Shown here: positions 27,431 to 38,234 of the stretch, piece by piece | Layout of the letters: the number at the start of each line of letters is the position of its first letter | Numbering within the stretch: position 1 is the first letter of the stretch | Source: Protonemura montana | Lineage: Eukaryota > Arthropoda > Insecta > Plecoptera > Nemouridae | Assembly (NCBI GenBank): GCA_947568835.1 | Contig: OX387606.1 | Coordinates: 11,470,001 to 11,534,000, forward strand | Length of the DNA: 64,000 nucleotides | Direction: 5' to 3' | Position numbers and translations under genes: made by a program | The notes under the pieces: generated by a model | What the model saw: only the letters and a program-made list of their open reading frames with translations | Told to the model about the DNA's origin: nothing | Databases searched by the model: none

Positions 27431-29017
27431 TGCACGCTTCACGCCTCGTTAGCAATCGACGTCGACGACCGGCTGATGAAAATGAGCTGAATACTTAATT
27501 CTTTCGCATCAAGTCGCACGTGAAAAGTGCACTAGGGTTTTTCCCCTCGAGGGTACACTCCGTCGACAAAGAAAATGGAGGCTGAATGCGTCGCGCCAGT
27601 TTTCAATTCGGTCTGGCAATTGGCCTTGAACTCAATATATAGATTAGACAATCACCGCGTATGACTAACTTTACACGTTACCCGTTTATAACGATTTGTG
27701 TTAGTGTAACATACGTGTTTCTTACATTTTATAATAACGACACTGAGAAAATCGTTTTTCATAACTAAACTTGATATTTCCATCAGCTTTCATCTCATTT
27801 TTTAATTTCTTGTGGAGTTTTGATCAATGTAGGTGTACCAGAGGTGTATATTAACTGTTTTGAATACATAAATAAATATTTTAGGTTACTTTTCATGTAA
27901 GAGTTTGGTGGTTACTTACGCCCTTTACATTAAATATATAAGTACCTATCACAGAAAAATACTTTCTCCACGAACTAATTGACGTAAAAGCCAGAACATC
28001 TATTGACTATTTTTAATGTGCCTGTCAATAAATCAGTTCACGCTAACGGAGCTGTTGTTGGAATGCTTTTTCCATTGCACAATGAGCCCATTTCGTCCGA
28101 CGCCAGAGCATACAGTAATCTTGGGAATACAACTCTATGGAGTTGCGATGCGGTAGTAGGGTGGGGCGATAGAGGGTGGGGGGTGATATCGCTGGCTAAT
28201 GAATTCTTGATGAACGCTATATTTTATCATAAATACATCGGTCTGCCACTGAAGTTTAACAACTTTTAAACGAGCAAGATTTTCTTCTCTGAGATTCGTA
28301 TATTAGTTGAAAATAAATCACATGTTAAACTTAGCATGGCGAGCCTGCCTGCAACGAGCTTGTCTGTGCAATTTAAACCAGACGACCAGCTTGCTACGCC
28401 GTTTGCAGATTGCTTAAATCAACAGATTTTATGCAGAAAGCGATTAGCAAAAGAAATGTAATTTGTGATTCGTCTTTATTTTCCATTCAAAAATGTTACA
28501 TGCAATGTTATTTTTTAATATATTATTGTAAAACTGGCTTTGGAAATTGTCACTATTATAAAATATCTATAAAATAAAGTTTTTATTTTCACTTAACATT
28601 CATCCATGCATGCAGTCAAGGCAGTTGAAAACAGCAATTTTTTGTATTTAGTTTTACCACAGATTGTTTTACTTAAAAAAAAATGCAACCAAAAAAATGT
28701 ATCAATGCATTTTTGAAACTACCTATTTTGGTCGTTTGAATAATAGTAGTTCCATCTTCTTACTTCTATCTATTTTTAACAGTCTTTTCTTTTGTCTTAA
28801 GTCGTCCTTTTGTCGCGTATTTTTGTCATGCACTTTAAAATTTTGAGCAAGCACTGGTTCGCTATTACAGACAGTGACATGCACAGTTACAGTTACAGAT
28901 TTGATCTAAAAAGAGATTAGTTACAAGAAATTTATTCTTGGCAGTAGTCTAAGACCATGATTGTCCAATTTGAGCTCGATTCGTATGCTGAATGCGAAGT
29001 TGGCCGTCAGTCTTTGA

Positions 29018-29314
29018 TCATACCTTGAGAAAAGCGAGTGGTTCTGTCAAGAAACGGTCATCCAGAACACGGGCACGTTTGGCCTCGTGTCTGGATGAAA
29101 GAGGTATGGTTGAAGTGGTCCCGGTTTGGCCGGTTGCACTCTCATTTCTACAGACCAAAGAATCTTCTCCGTTCCACGTTCTCCGGATCGAATCGCTGCT
29201 GATTACCCAACTCAGGCTCAGGTTGAGGAAACTGCTTTTCTTCTTTGATCTGGGTCTCTTGTCGTTTTTCTGGGATATCAATTTATCAGATAAGATACTC
29301 AGAGATAGCTCCAT
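29018..29314 (-). other. Unrecognised 98-codon open frame
   Basis: Starts with ATG and reads a basic stretch (KRPRSKKKSSFLNLSLSW), then TGQTGTTSTIPLSSRHEAKR and a C-terminus near DDRFLTEPLAFLK. Just before the stop the sequence is CTCAAG followed by gtatga, which could be a splice donor. I do not recognise the family. It may be a decayed transposon frame or chance. The opposite strand is open over much of the same stretch, which weakens the case. Confidence 0.2.
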
Positions 29315-30886
29315 ACTAGCTAATGTTGCAGTTTTCTAGGTTTTATTTGATCGTAAAGACCTTTCTTGGCAAAATGAGTTGCCAATTCTGTGTTATAAAT
29401 ACTACAAAACTGTCCCCATAGGGCAGTGTTGTGGCACATCTAGACAAAAATGGTGTATCTACATAAATTTTATCTTGTATCTTGTATCCGGATTTTTTAC
29501 ACAACCTAATCTAATTCGACTAGTAAACAAATTTAAATCTTCAAATCGATCTCAACGCGCCTCCACTCTTTTAAATAATCTCTTTTAAAACATTACACTC
29601 TTATACGTATGAAGATGCAATGCATTACAATAATCATCGGGAATTAAAAATGATCTAGTCAAAACACCGTCAGATATTTGTAAAAACTTGGTTAGTTTTT
29701 TATGCCTTTTTTTTTTTTTTTCTTTACTTTTTGCAGGGTTTTGCAGAAAATAATCGTAATCAGTCGTGATGAGCGTAAAATTAATTAACTGTTATCGATT
29801 ACTTATGGAAAAAGAAAAAGAAAACGATCGAGACGTTTTAGGCTTCTCATAATGTTATCCGTCAGAGGGAGGTTAATCCAGTCTGCGATGGTTTTTTGAA
29901 AACAAATGTATGTTGAAAAGAAGAATGCCGAGGTCTAAGACTCAAAAATCCACTCTACTTAGATGATATGTTCCTTTTTGAAAACATGAAAGTACATGCT
30001 ATTAACGTACGTCGAACATATTACACACAAATAGCTTCCATCCAACTTTTTAGACCTGAAGCAACAGTACCAATTTTTGATTTGGAAAATAAATAATAAT
30101 AAACACCATTCACAAGATGGTCCGAGCTTAAAACCACTAGTGAGACTACCTGATACATTCACAATACTACCTGATGCACTGCATGACTACAAAATATATG
30201 TTCCATCGCTCACAAGCGAACAAAAAAATAGAAAACGTACTCCTCACGAACACCCTATTGTCATTTGTTTGCTGATCGTCGGTCACCTTGAAATGGATCC
30301 ATCGCATGATACATCTAGGATGGTCCAGAACAAACGAGAGTCGAGACACAAAAAGCAACCTTTCATTTCTTTGTTGAATTTCTTAGAATAACCCCGTCGT
30401 TCTTTCCGCGTGCGTGTGTGAGTATGTATGTGGATGGATCGCCCGCGATATTCTTCGAGAAATCGTGAACGATGTGCAACCCTTTCCGTTCGGGCGCCGT
30501 CAATTTCATAATCATGCCGCTGAATGGCAGGGAGCGCTCGCGTCTGGGACGTGTTGGAAATTCAAAATAATAACGTCTCTCACTCCATCCATCCGTGAGC
30601 ATCAGGGCAGACTCATCCTTATATATAGTGTTCATCCTGCTACCGCTGAGGATATATGTGGGCCATTGATTTCCCAGCTCCGTTCATAATACCTGCCTGG
30701 AATATGATCGCTTTGACGGCGCGCTCTGCGCTCACTTCGACGGCGATGCCCAATGAGCCGGCGGGAAACGAGACGGAAAATTGGGAAACCCGTTGGAGAA
30801 TTTATGATCGCTGACGATTTTGTCTGGGGGAGTCATGACCGGGAAGTCTCCCGATTTGTCAATGAGATCATGCGGTCATGGGGTTA

Positions 30887-30904
30887 GGGGGGGGGGGGGG
30901 GGGG
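30887..30904 (+). repeat. Poly(G) run, 18 bases
   Basis: Uninterrupted G18, preceded by ggggtta. Confidence 0.9.
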
Positions 30905-31953
30905 AGTCAACGGTGAATATTCGGTCAACAATTACATGTTATAGATATAGTTGATTGACGTGGAAGGTTGAATTTCTCAATTTGTTTTCTATTTGTAGCT
31001 TTCAGTGGTACCAATATTAGCAAGATGCAATAGAAGATGCCAATAGAAGATTTTTTTCAATATCTGCAACGAATAATATTTACATTGTATGGTCTCAATG
31101 GTCGATCTATCTATGGTATGGTCAATAGATCAAATTTTATCAACTCCCCCGAGCTCTCGGAAATATATTTAGTTGAATGCTTCGCGTTAAAAAATCACTG
31201 TCTGTACAATTTTGCCAATTGCCATGTCAGAAAGTTTGATAATGCCAAATTCAAAGTTTGAAGAACTCCCTCAACGAAATTATCCCAAAATGATTCTATA
31301 GGTACGTAAAACACTTCGTGGATGCAGACGAAGTGGATAAATAATGTCTTTTCACTATTCACCATTCACAAGATTGAAAAAATACCATTATTTTTTCAGT
31401 GTTTTTGCAACCTAAATTTAAATTATGAAATTATATTTATTCAGAAATTAACGTAGGCTACAATAGTTACCAAATGGGTGTGTGTATTTATTATTGATTG
31501 TGTAACTTATTTTACGCGATCCAATGCAGGTAACCTATAACCTAAACATTTTCTACAATCGCCATAAATTGTATTAAATCTCAAAATTAGAGTTGTGTGC
31601 TCAATATAAGTCAGCAGCGGCAAGCGATGGCATTACTTGCTTGTGTGTTGCCACGGGCCCTCGATAGTGCGTTTTCTTATTTGTTTCAATTTTAGAAGTC
31701 ATACATAAAATAACTACTAAAATTACTAAAATTACTATCAAACTACTCTAAAGTACTTCTCCAATAACTGAATAACAGTCCAAGGCATGGAAATCAGTTT
31801 ATCGATTTAATCGTCTCGCAGACGACAACACGCATTAGCGCTAGTGAAACGCCCTAAGGAATTCACCTAATGGTATTTTGTCGCGAGATCTAACGAGACT
31901 GCGAAAGTGTCAAGCTGACGAAAAATTCACTATTGTGTTGGGTGAGAGACAGC

Positions 31954-32041
31954 ATGAAGTTCAGAAGAAACAGCTTCGAAATGAATCTATCTTTTACGTC
32001 GATTTTCTTGCTGCTTGTCGCTACATCTGCCTCTGCCAGAG
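31954..32041 (+). CDS. Secreted repeat protein, exon 1 (signal peptide)
   Basis: ATG at 31954; alternative in-frame ATG at 31981 with context cgaaATG. Encodes NLSFTSIFLLLVATSASAR and ends on the first base of the Asp30 codon; donor gtaact. Placing the signal peptide on its own exon is common in secreted-protein genes. Confidence 0.78.
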
Positions 32042-33652
32042 GTAACTTGATGAAATAAGTTACTGTGAAGTATACTTGTAACCAAAACTAGTTTCTATCA
32101 TTAATATACTGTGTATGTGTTTCTTTTTTAAACAGCCTAATTACAAACAAAAATCAATTTTTTAAAGAAAATCTTCGTCTATGTTCCAAAAATTCTACAT
32201 ATTATCCAAAATATCAAGTTTGGAATTTTTCTTAAGGACGGAAATCCCAGAGCTTTATTATTGTTTCTTGGATAAAGGCAATTCAATTTAATGTGCATTA
32301 CTTCATTACTTTTGAGTTGCATTGCTTATAAGAACACTTGTTTATTGAGGTAAAACTAACAGTTTAAAAATACTTCACTCTGACACTGTTTGATTTAATT
32401 CGTTTGGTTTTGCAAAACTCCAATTTTGCAACTGATGCGTTGATGTTAAACTGCTTTTGCGAAAAATTCCCGCTAACGACTACCTCAACGATTGATAAAC
32501 ATGTATCGATATTTTGTATCGTAATTTAGAGGTTTGTTACGAACGTCGGCACCAAGCGCAATCGGTTAGCACCTACCGATACCACTTGTGGAGGGCTCGT
32601 TAGCTTAGCAGAAAACTTGGCATTAACGCTGGCCATACATATGGATTCAATGCTATTATTATCTGTGCTACAACGTAGTGTCAGTCTATTACTTTGTTTA
32701 GTTTAATTTGAAGGTTCTCTCTGCGGTATATTGCTATTGATTTCTCTGAACTTGCAGATTATATAACTTGCTAAACTGATGAATATTTGTCCAAAATTGT
32801 GTTGCTGTCTTAGACTTGCGCGTGAGGCGGGTAGCGGAGGCAGCGCGAGGCAACCCATTTAACCCCTTCGGTGGGGCCCCAAATCCTTTTGGTGGTGCCC
32901 CGAATGCACTGGGAGGATTTTTCGGGCAGCTAGCTCAGACGGCGCAGACTGGTTTTTTCGGGGGACAGCATCAGCAGCTGCATCAGCAGGAAGAAGAATC
33001 GAATCCCCCTGACCACTATAATGAACCAGATTACGAATCTAGTCATAGTAATGAAGAGGTTGAGGAAAACAATCCCAGTGAAGGTCACGAAGAAACTCTA
33101 GAAGTTCACGAGGAAGTTGACGAGGAAGTTCCAGAAGAGGTTCACGAAAAAGTTCACGAGGAAGAGCCAGAAGAAGTTCTAGAAGAAGTTCTAGAAGAAG
33201 TTCATGAAGAAGTTCATGAAGGAGCTCTAGAAGAAATCCACAAAGTTCCAGAAGAGGTTCACGAGGAAGTGCCAGAAGAAGTTCTAGAAGAAGTTCATGA
33301 AGAAGTTCATGAAGGAGCTCTAGAAGAAGACCACGGAGAAGTTCACGAAGAAATTCACGAGGAAATTCCAGACGACAGTCATGAGGAATTAAATGAACAA
33401 ACACCCGACGTTCATGAAGAAGTTCATGAAGAAGTTGAACTTACACCTGAAGATCAGTATGGTGGGATCCATGGAGCTTATGAGCAGCCCGAAGGTGATA
33501 CTGACGAAGAAGTTCATGACGTTCATGAAACAGATTCTACGGTAATAGAAGAGCCTGCCGACGCTGACAACGGAGGAATTCATGGGGCATATGAAGAGGC
33601 TGGAAACGAAGATCAGGAAAATATGCCTGAAAACGGTTACGAGACAACTTAA
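31954..33652 (+). CDS. Secreted acidic tetrapeptide-repeat protein (unrecognised), two exons
   Basis: Exons 31954-32041 and 32814-33652 join in phase 1 (G|AC gives Asp30) to 927 bp: 308 residues plus TAA. Residues 1-28 are a signal peptide (hydrophobic core IFLLLVA, cleavage site near SASA); Met10 is an equally good or better start. Residues 32-35 are RVRR, a furin-type site. Residues 43-80 are NPFGGAP-like and Gly/Phe/Gln-rich. Residues 121-237 are a repeat of E-E-V/I followed by H, P or L. GGIHGAYE occurs at 246-253 and 283-290. The chain has no cysteine and only two lysines after the signal peptide, so it should be very acidic and disordered, with regularly spaced histidines. I do not recognise the family. 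An extracellular structural, calcium- or metal-binding role is only a guess. Confidence 0.8.
32042..32813 (+). other. Intron of the secreted repeat gene
   Basis: 772 bp, gt...ag. AT-rich. At 32443-32535 it contains sequence similar to the 3' flank of exon 2 (33744-33963). Confidence 0.7.
32814..33652 (+). CDS. Secreted repeat protein, exon 2
   Basis: Acceptor tgctgtcttag ends at 32813. A single 839-bp exon carries the furin-like site, the NPFGGAP segment, the whole Glu/Val/His repeat and the C-terminus GYETT; TAA at 33650-33652. The reverse strand is also open for 121 codons (33039-33404), a by-product of the GAA/TTC-rich repeat. Confidence 0.82.
33182..33328 (+). repeat. 93-bp internal duplication in coding exon
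   Basis: The block ending EEVHEEVHEGALEE occurs at 33182-33235 and again at 33275-33328, 31 codons apart. The two are nearly identical at DNA level, which points to recent tandem expansion within the 12-bp repeat array. Confidence 0.8.
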
Positions 33653-34200
33653 CAATATGTAACAATAGTACCTCATAACGATGAGGTAGTGTTTTTGAAA
33701 GATCTTTTTAGCTTTGGTCTTATAGTTTATAGTTCCCAACGCTCATGTTAAACTGTATTTGCAAAAATTTCCGTCCGATTCTGCCATCCGCAAAACTGGT
33801 GGTTGCCCAGATATGGAGTTATACCGTCATTCTGTGTGTGAAGATAATGCAGTGCGTTAATTGTCGCAGTTTTCTGCTATTGCTATTACTATTGCTAACC
33901 TCAATGACTTATTTACGTATCGATATTTTGATAGATATTTTAAAATTTTGGAGGTTTGTTTAAAAGGCAGACGCATGCGTCGTTGGGTGGTCATCACCGT
34001 TACCACTTTTAAAACGTCTATCGTTAGCGCTGTGACTATGACTTTAGTACTGTGTCAATGTCAATTACAGAGAGCATGATTTGTGCAGTTTTCGCTTCTT
34101 CTGTGAAAGGTTGCGTCGCACAAGAACGGCACAAAAGATATGATCAACGTACACTGCAATAAAAAGTCTTAGAATAAAGAACAGGTCCGAGAGAAAGCTG
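33653..34200 (+). other. Probable 3' UTR of the secreted repeat gene
   Basis: AATAAA hexamers lie at 34158-34163 and 34173-34178, about 510 bp after the stop. The interval also contains the diverged direct repeat (33744-33963) shared with the intron. Confidence 0.5.
34158..34178 (+). promoter_or_regulatory. Candidate poly(A) signals (two AATAAA)
   Basis: Two AATAAA hexamers 15 bp apart downstream of the secreted repeat gene. Confidence 0.45.
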
Positions 34201-34317
34201 GCTCAACAATACCTATCCAATGAAATAACAAATACAGGATTATAAATTCACTACACAAGTATTAATATTGCTTATATTTTGTTATAATTGCATTAATTCG
34301 CAATAACATTCGCTTGT

Positions 34318-34480
34318 TTGCACTATAGCAAAAATTGTAATGAATTAAATTGGCTGAATTTAATATCTTTAAAGGTTAATTACTGCATTAAACGTATTGG
34401 CATCCCTAAATTCGTATTTAAATGTATGAATGGTCTTATTGGACAGGATTTCGTGATTTGGAACTCTAATACCCTCTCAA
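34318..34480 (+). mobile_element. Possible decayed LINE reverse-transcriptase tail
   Basis: The open frame reads ELNWLNLISLKVNYC and then KFVFKCMNGLIGQDFV. This resembles the L.WL...R...fvyKclnGL region after the RT domain of Jockey/CR1-like LINEs. It is short, without the downstream motif or tail, so this is tentative. Confidence 0.35.
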
Positions 34481-35780
34481 TACCGTCTCAATATACCGTT
34501 TTAATAATATTGGCTTCGCAATTAGGGGTATACGCTATTTTCATATTAACTGGAGTTGTCGGCGCCTGAATGAATGCAAAGTTAGGAACGAAACGTTCCG
34601 ATGCGACGAGTAATTTACCTATTTTTACCAACTTCGTGTCAGAACACTGAAAATGCAGACCACAACTATAAAAACCGTCACCAATTACCACATTGACGAA
34701 GGAGTTTGTGGACTTTTTTGGCGCATGATTACTTATGTTGAGATGGGCCACTTGCCGAAATTTTTCATAGATGCGTGACGCATGGTAAATTATTCTAATG
34801 ACTGCTAGAGAGCTTGTGTTTCTGGTTTTTTTACTTTCGTAGGACGCTACCGACGTCGACGTCCTCCTTGCATGTTCCCGTCAGCGTCGCGGCGCTGGGT
34901 AAAGGATCGACGTCTCCAGTGACCAGCATTCCATCACCCCATAAGGAGAGAAGTTAGACTGTTTCTGGTTTCTTGCAAACTCTACACTCCAAAAACAGAC
35001 ATCGTCTAAAAATGCATAAACACCACTGTTGATTTTTAAGATTTTTCTTTTTTTGCCATTTCTGAAGGCAAAGCCCATCCCCTTATTCTCATGATATTGT
35101 TTGATAAAAAGGTCATTTTCGTTGCCAACTTTGAGAGCAAAAATACTTTCAAGCATATGATTTTCAATGGTAGATTCAAATTTTGGTAGCCATGTAGATG
35201 CTGAGATCGCCTGACAGAGCTTCTAGATATTACCTTCTTATCCTACCGGAACTATATAAGTGCAGTATTGCCCTTCTTATTCTTTGAAAAATATTCCCTA
35301 TAATTGGAATTTGGCGCCTTTGCTGCTGTGGTTCACTGTATTGTGGAATTTTTTTAATTCCATGGCAGGCAAGATAATTTATTCGAAAGCAAATGACGGT
35401 AGCTGTCAAAAGATGGCTGTCAAAAGTTCTAAAACTCTTACTTTGAGGGAAAATCTTATTTAAACTATTTAAATCTCCACTAAGTGAAACAAAAAACATT
35501 TTAAACGCACGCCAGAAAGATCTAACAATTTGACTAAAAGTTATTTTCCTTTTTTATTATGATATCTGATCTCGTTTAAAAGGTATCAAATCTTTCCTTG
35601 CCAGCCTGTTTTAGATACAATTTTTGATCGAAACCCGATCAAATTGCCATATAAATGTAAATTAATGTAACGACTGTATTGATGAGATCACGAAAAAATA
35701 ATACAAAAGATTTTTTTATTTGTTTAACTATTTTTTTACAGAATACATATATAAACTAACCCACATATGTTTCGTAGGGT
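34481..35780 (+). other. Non-coding interval
   Basis: A 91-codon minus-strand frame at 34881-35156 (…GMGFAFRNGKKRKILKIN…) is unrecognised and may be decayed transposon sequence. Nothing else seen. Confidence 0.4.
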
Positions 35781-35850
35781 AGATTGGTCCAAAGGTAACG
35801 ATCCCGCGTTGTGACTTGAGGTTGATGTACATGATTGAGTTCGAATCTGA
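35780..35850 (+). mobile_element. tRNA-like SINE head
   Basis: An A-box-like ttggtccaaaggtaacg is followed about 50 bp later by a B-box gagttcgaatctg (35837-35849). The sequence does not fold into an obvious tRNA cloverleaf with a CCA-adjacent acceptor stem, so a SINE origin fits better than a functional tRNA gene. Confidence 0.5.
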
Positions 35851-36579
35851 GAAGTGTCAGCGTTTTTTTAGTGACTTGTGGATTCTTTTTCGGGTATACG
35901 ATTGTAGGTGGCGGCGGCCAGTGTCAAAGTTGTCGTGCTTGAGTCAAAACCGTCAAAATTTCCGATCCAGTGCCATAAAGTGCAAAAATGTGCTTTGCAG
36001 CTGGCGGCTGCGGCAGTGGTTTCGAACTACACGTGGTCGTAAGTGTAGAACCCAAGACTCGGATGAGTCGACCAATCCTGAGATATCGGTGAAGTAGGTA
36101 CAAATCTTAGCGTATGATTATTTAGGACGGCAGTTTTTCTCCAAGAGAAAAGGTCTAGGTCCCATCATTAAACATAAACATACAAATCGAAAAATATCTT
36201 CTTGTTTCTAATTCGGATTTCGCGCCCGATGTAGGCAACTAAATGTTAGTCTAACCTTTGTCACCGTTGTGTAAATTGATCAAGTACATTTAATATCCAA
36301 CAGAGTGCGCTAGAGGTTACAGTGTTTCTTAACACGACTGCGTGTTCGCCTCTATCAGTTACGTGAAACGAGCCTGGAGACTATGACCGTGCAAAGGGGT
36401 TCGGCTGGTGTTCTCCCAGTAGGGCTCTGATGCTTGATTTTCACGGAAGAACGCGGCGAATGGCTAAAGGCCATATTTTGGATTGGGCAAATACCTACCG
36501 ATGCACTGCTTGGTGAGGGAGCTCTTGTTTGCGGGATAGAATAATATTCGACGATAATATTATAAAAATATTAAAGGAT

Positions 36580-37225
36580 GCTTCCCAGACTGAAAAACCA
36601 GATGATTTTAACACGGACTTAAAAGAAGGTATTTTTTTAACCGCTTGTTCTCACCCAAGATGGTTGGGTTTTTTAATATGAAACTCAGATATGTTATCGC
36701 AATATTCAGTGAACGGGCGTCTGCGTGGCACAACGGTATAGTTGCTGTTTTGGCAACGTCTAAATGTGTAATTACCTAGATCGCACCCGCTCGTCGACAA
36801 AAGCTTTTTACTGTTAGAATATGAAATCGCATATCTCTGTCCGTGGTAGCTGAAGTCAGGAAGCTTAAATACAAACAAAAAATAGTACGCGACTACATGA
36901 GTCAGCTTGGTCGTGCGGTGTAAGACCAGCACTATGTGAAAAACCTACCTACTTATTTAAGAAGATGCCGAGTTCGAATCCGTTGTGTCCACTGATTTAC
37001 CGAGCAGACCTGACCCCAAAATTTTTCATTATTTTTGAGCGTGTATTTTAACAGTTAGAAAATTGCCGAGCAATTTTTCGGGCTGTTCCCACGGCCCCAA
37101 ACCCCACTTGTACCCCGTGTGCAGCTCCTACGTCTAGCATCAAGAGTATAGGCACGGGACTGAGTGTTTGTGTCAACCAGCGCCACCTGTTGACAGAGTC
37201 TGGTACTACAGTCAGGACTTACAAA
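36580..37225 (+). mobile_element. Composite SINE-like repeat, copy 1
   Basis: Direct partner of 37503-38158 at an offset of about 920-935 bp. Shared landmarks in order: cagactg, gatgattttaacac, the A-box-like tggcacaacggta (36727), gatcgcacccgctcgtcgac, atatgaaatcgcatatct, a second tRNA-like head with B box gagttcgaatcc (36970-36981), aaattgccga, gttcccacg and cagcgccacctgttg. It reads as two tRNA-like modules fused to a conserved tail. Confidence 0.65.
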
Positions 37226-37282
37226 CATTTTGATTGTTTGTGAGCTGGTTTTCTCGTTCGATAGTTAAATACATAAGAGACT

Positions 37283-37440
37283 TGCAGTAGTTCCCAATTC
37301 TGCCAACAGGTGTCGCTGATTGAAGCTAACACTCAGTTCCATTCCTTTACTCTTGATGCTAGACGTAGGAGCTGCACACGGGGTTTTGGTAGAGTGAAGG
37401 GTCGTGGGAACAGCCCGCAAAAGTGGCACGCGCGACTGGC
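37283..37440 (-). repeat. Inverted partial copy of the composite repeat tail
   Basis: The reverse complement of the tail module (gttcccacg ... accccgtgtgcagctcctacg ... cagcgacacctgttggcag) lies between the two direct copies, in opposite orientation to both. Confidence 0.65.
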
Positions 37441-37502
37441 GCCAGGAGCGCCCGGCAAATTTGCGACTGTCACTTTCCACACACAAACACACACACAGGT
37501 TA

Positions 37503-38158
37503 CTTTCCAGACTGTACACCAGATGATTTTAACACAGACTTAAGATTGGGCATTTGTTATCCGCTTGTTCTCACCTCAGATGGATGGGTTTTTAGATATG
37601 AAACTCAGATATGTTATCGGAATATTCGGTGGACGGGCGCCTGCGTGGCACAACGGTAGAGTTGCTGCTTTGGCAACGTCTAAATATGTAACTACCTAGA
37701 TCGCACCCGCTCGTCGACAAAAGCTTTTTATTGTTGGAATATGAAATCGCATATCTATTGGTGGTAGCTGAAGTTATGAGACTTAGATACAACAAAAATA
37801 TACGCAAGTATGGAATCCTGCGTAGTCGTGTGGTTAAAGGCAAGGACTTAGTTCATATTAATAATGTAAAAATCATATAAATGAGAGGATACCGAGTTCG
37901 CATCCGGTCTGTCGAGCTGATCTTTTACATTTATTTTGGGCGTACAATTTAAACGGTAGCAAAATTGCCGAACGCTCCTGGCGCTCCGCGCCAGTCGCGC
38001 TCAGCAATTTTGCGGGCCGTTCCCACGACCCCAAACCCCACCTATACCCCGTGTGCAGCTCCTACGCCTAGCATCAAGAATATAGGAACGGGACTGAGTC
38101 TTAGCGTCAACCAGCGCCACCTGTTGGCAGAATCTGGTACTAAACTCTGGACTTATTA
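37503..38158 (+). mobile_element. Composite SINE-like repeat, copy 2
   Basis: Second direct copy, with tggcacaacggtagag at 37646 and B box gagttcgcatccgg at 37894-37907. It carries an extra palindromic segment near 37970-38000 (cctggcgctccgcgccagt) missing from copy 1. Divergence from copy 1, estimated by eye at 15-20%, argues against a recent local duplication. Confidence 0.65.
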
Positions 38159-38234
38159 AATATCTGGTATGTGTTCCATTGTTCGCTCGTTCGATAATTT
38201 GATGTCTCAGAGACTTGCGGTCAAATCTGACCAA

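Larger units (their letters stand above)
22300..28299 (+). other. Gene-poor interval with C/G homopolymers
   Basis: Homopolymers at 24184-24208, 25563-25582 and 27211-27226, and a (CGGCGT)-like repeat at about 27404-27430. The longest frame, 158 codons on the minus strand (26556-27032), is overlapped by a 91-codon plus-strand frame. Neither shows a recognisable domain. Confidence 0.55.
28300..31953 (+). other. Interval upstream of the secreted-protein gene
   Basis: Mostly AT-rich, with a G18 run at 30887-30904. One unrecognised 98-codon minus-strand frame (29018-29314) is listed separately. I cannot place a promoter for the gene at 31954 with confidence; an AATATAAG string lies near 31597-31606. 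Confidence 0.5.
32443..33963 (+). repeat. Diverged direct repeats flanking exon 2
   Basis: The left copy, 32443-32535, shares atgttaaactg, gctaac..ctcaa, tatcgatattttg and gaggtttgtt, in the same order, with the right copy, 33744-33963. The right copy has an extra internal segment. By eye, the matched parts look roughly three-quarters identical. The coordinates span both copies and the exon between. Confidence 0.5.

Noticed and set aside
33039..33404. 121-codon leucine-rich open frame on the minus strand
   Set aside because: It is the reverse complement of the GAA/GTT-rich coding repeat of the secreted protein; composition alone keeps it open.
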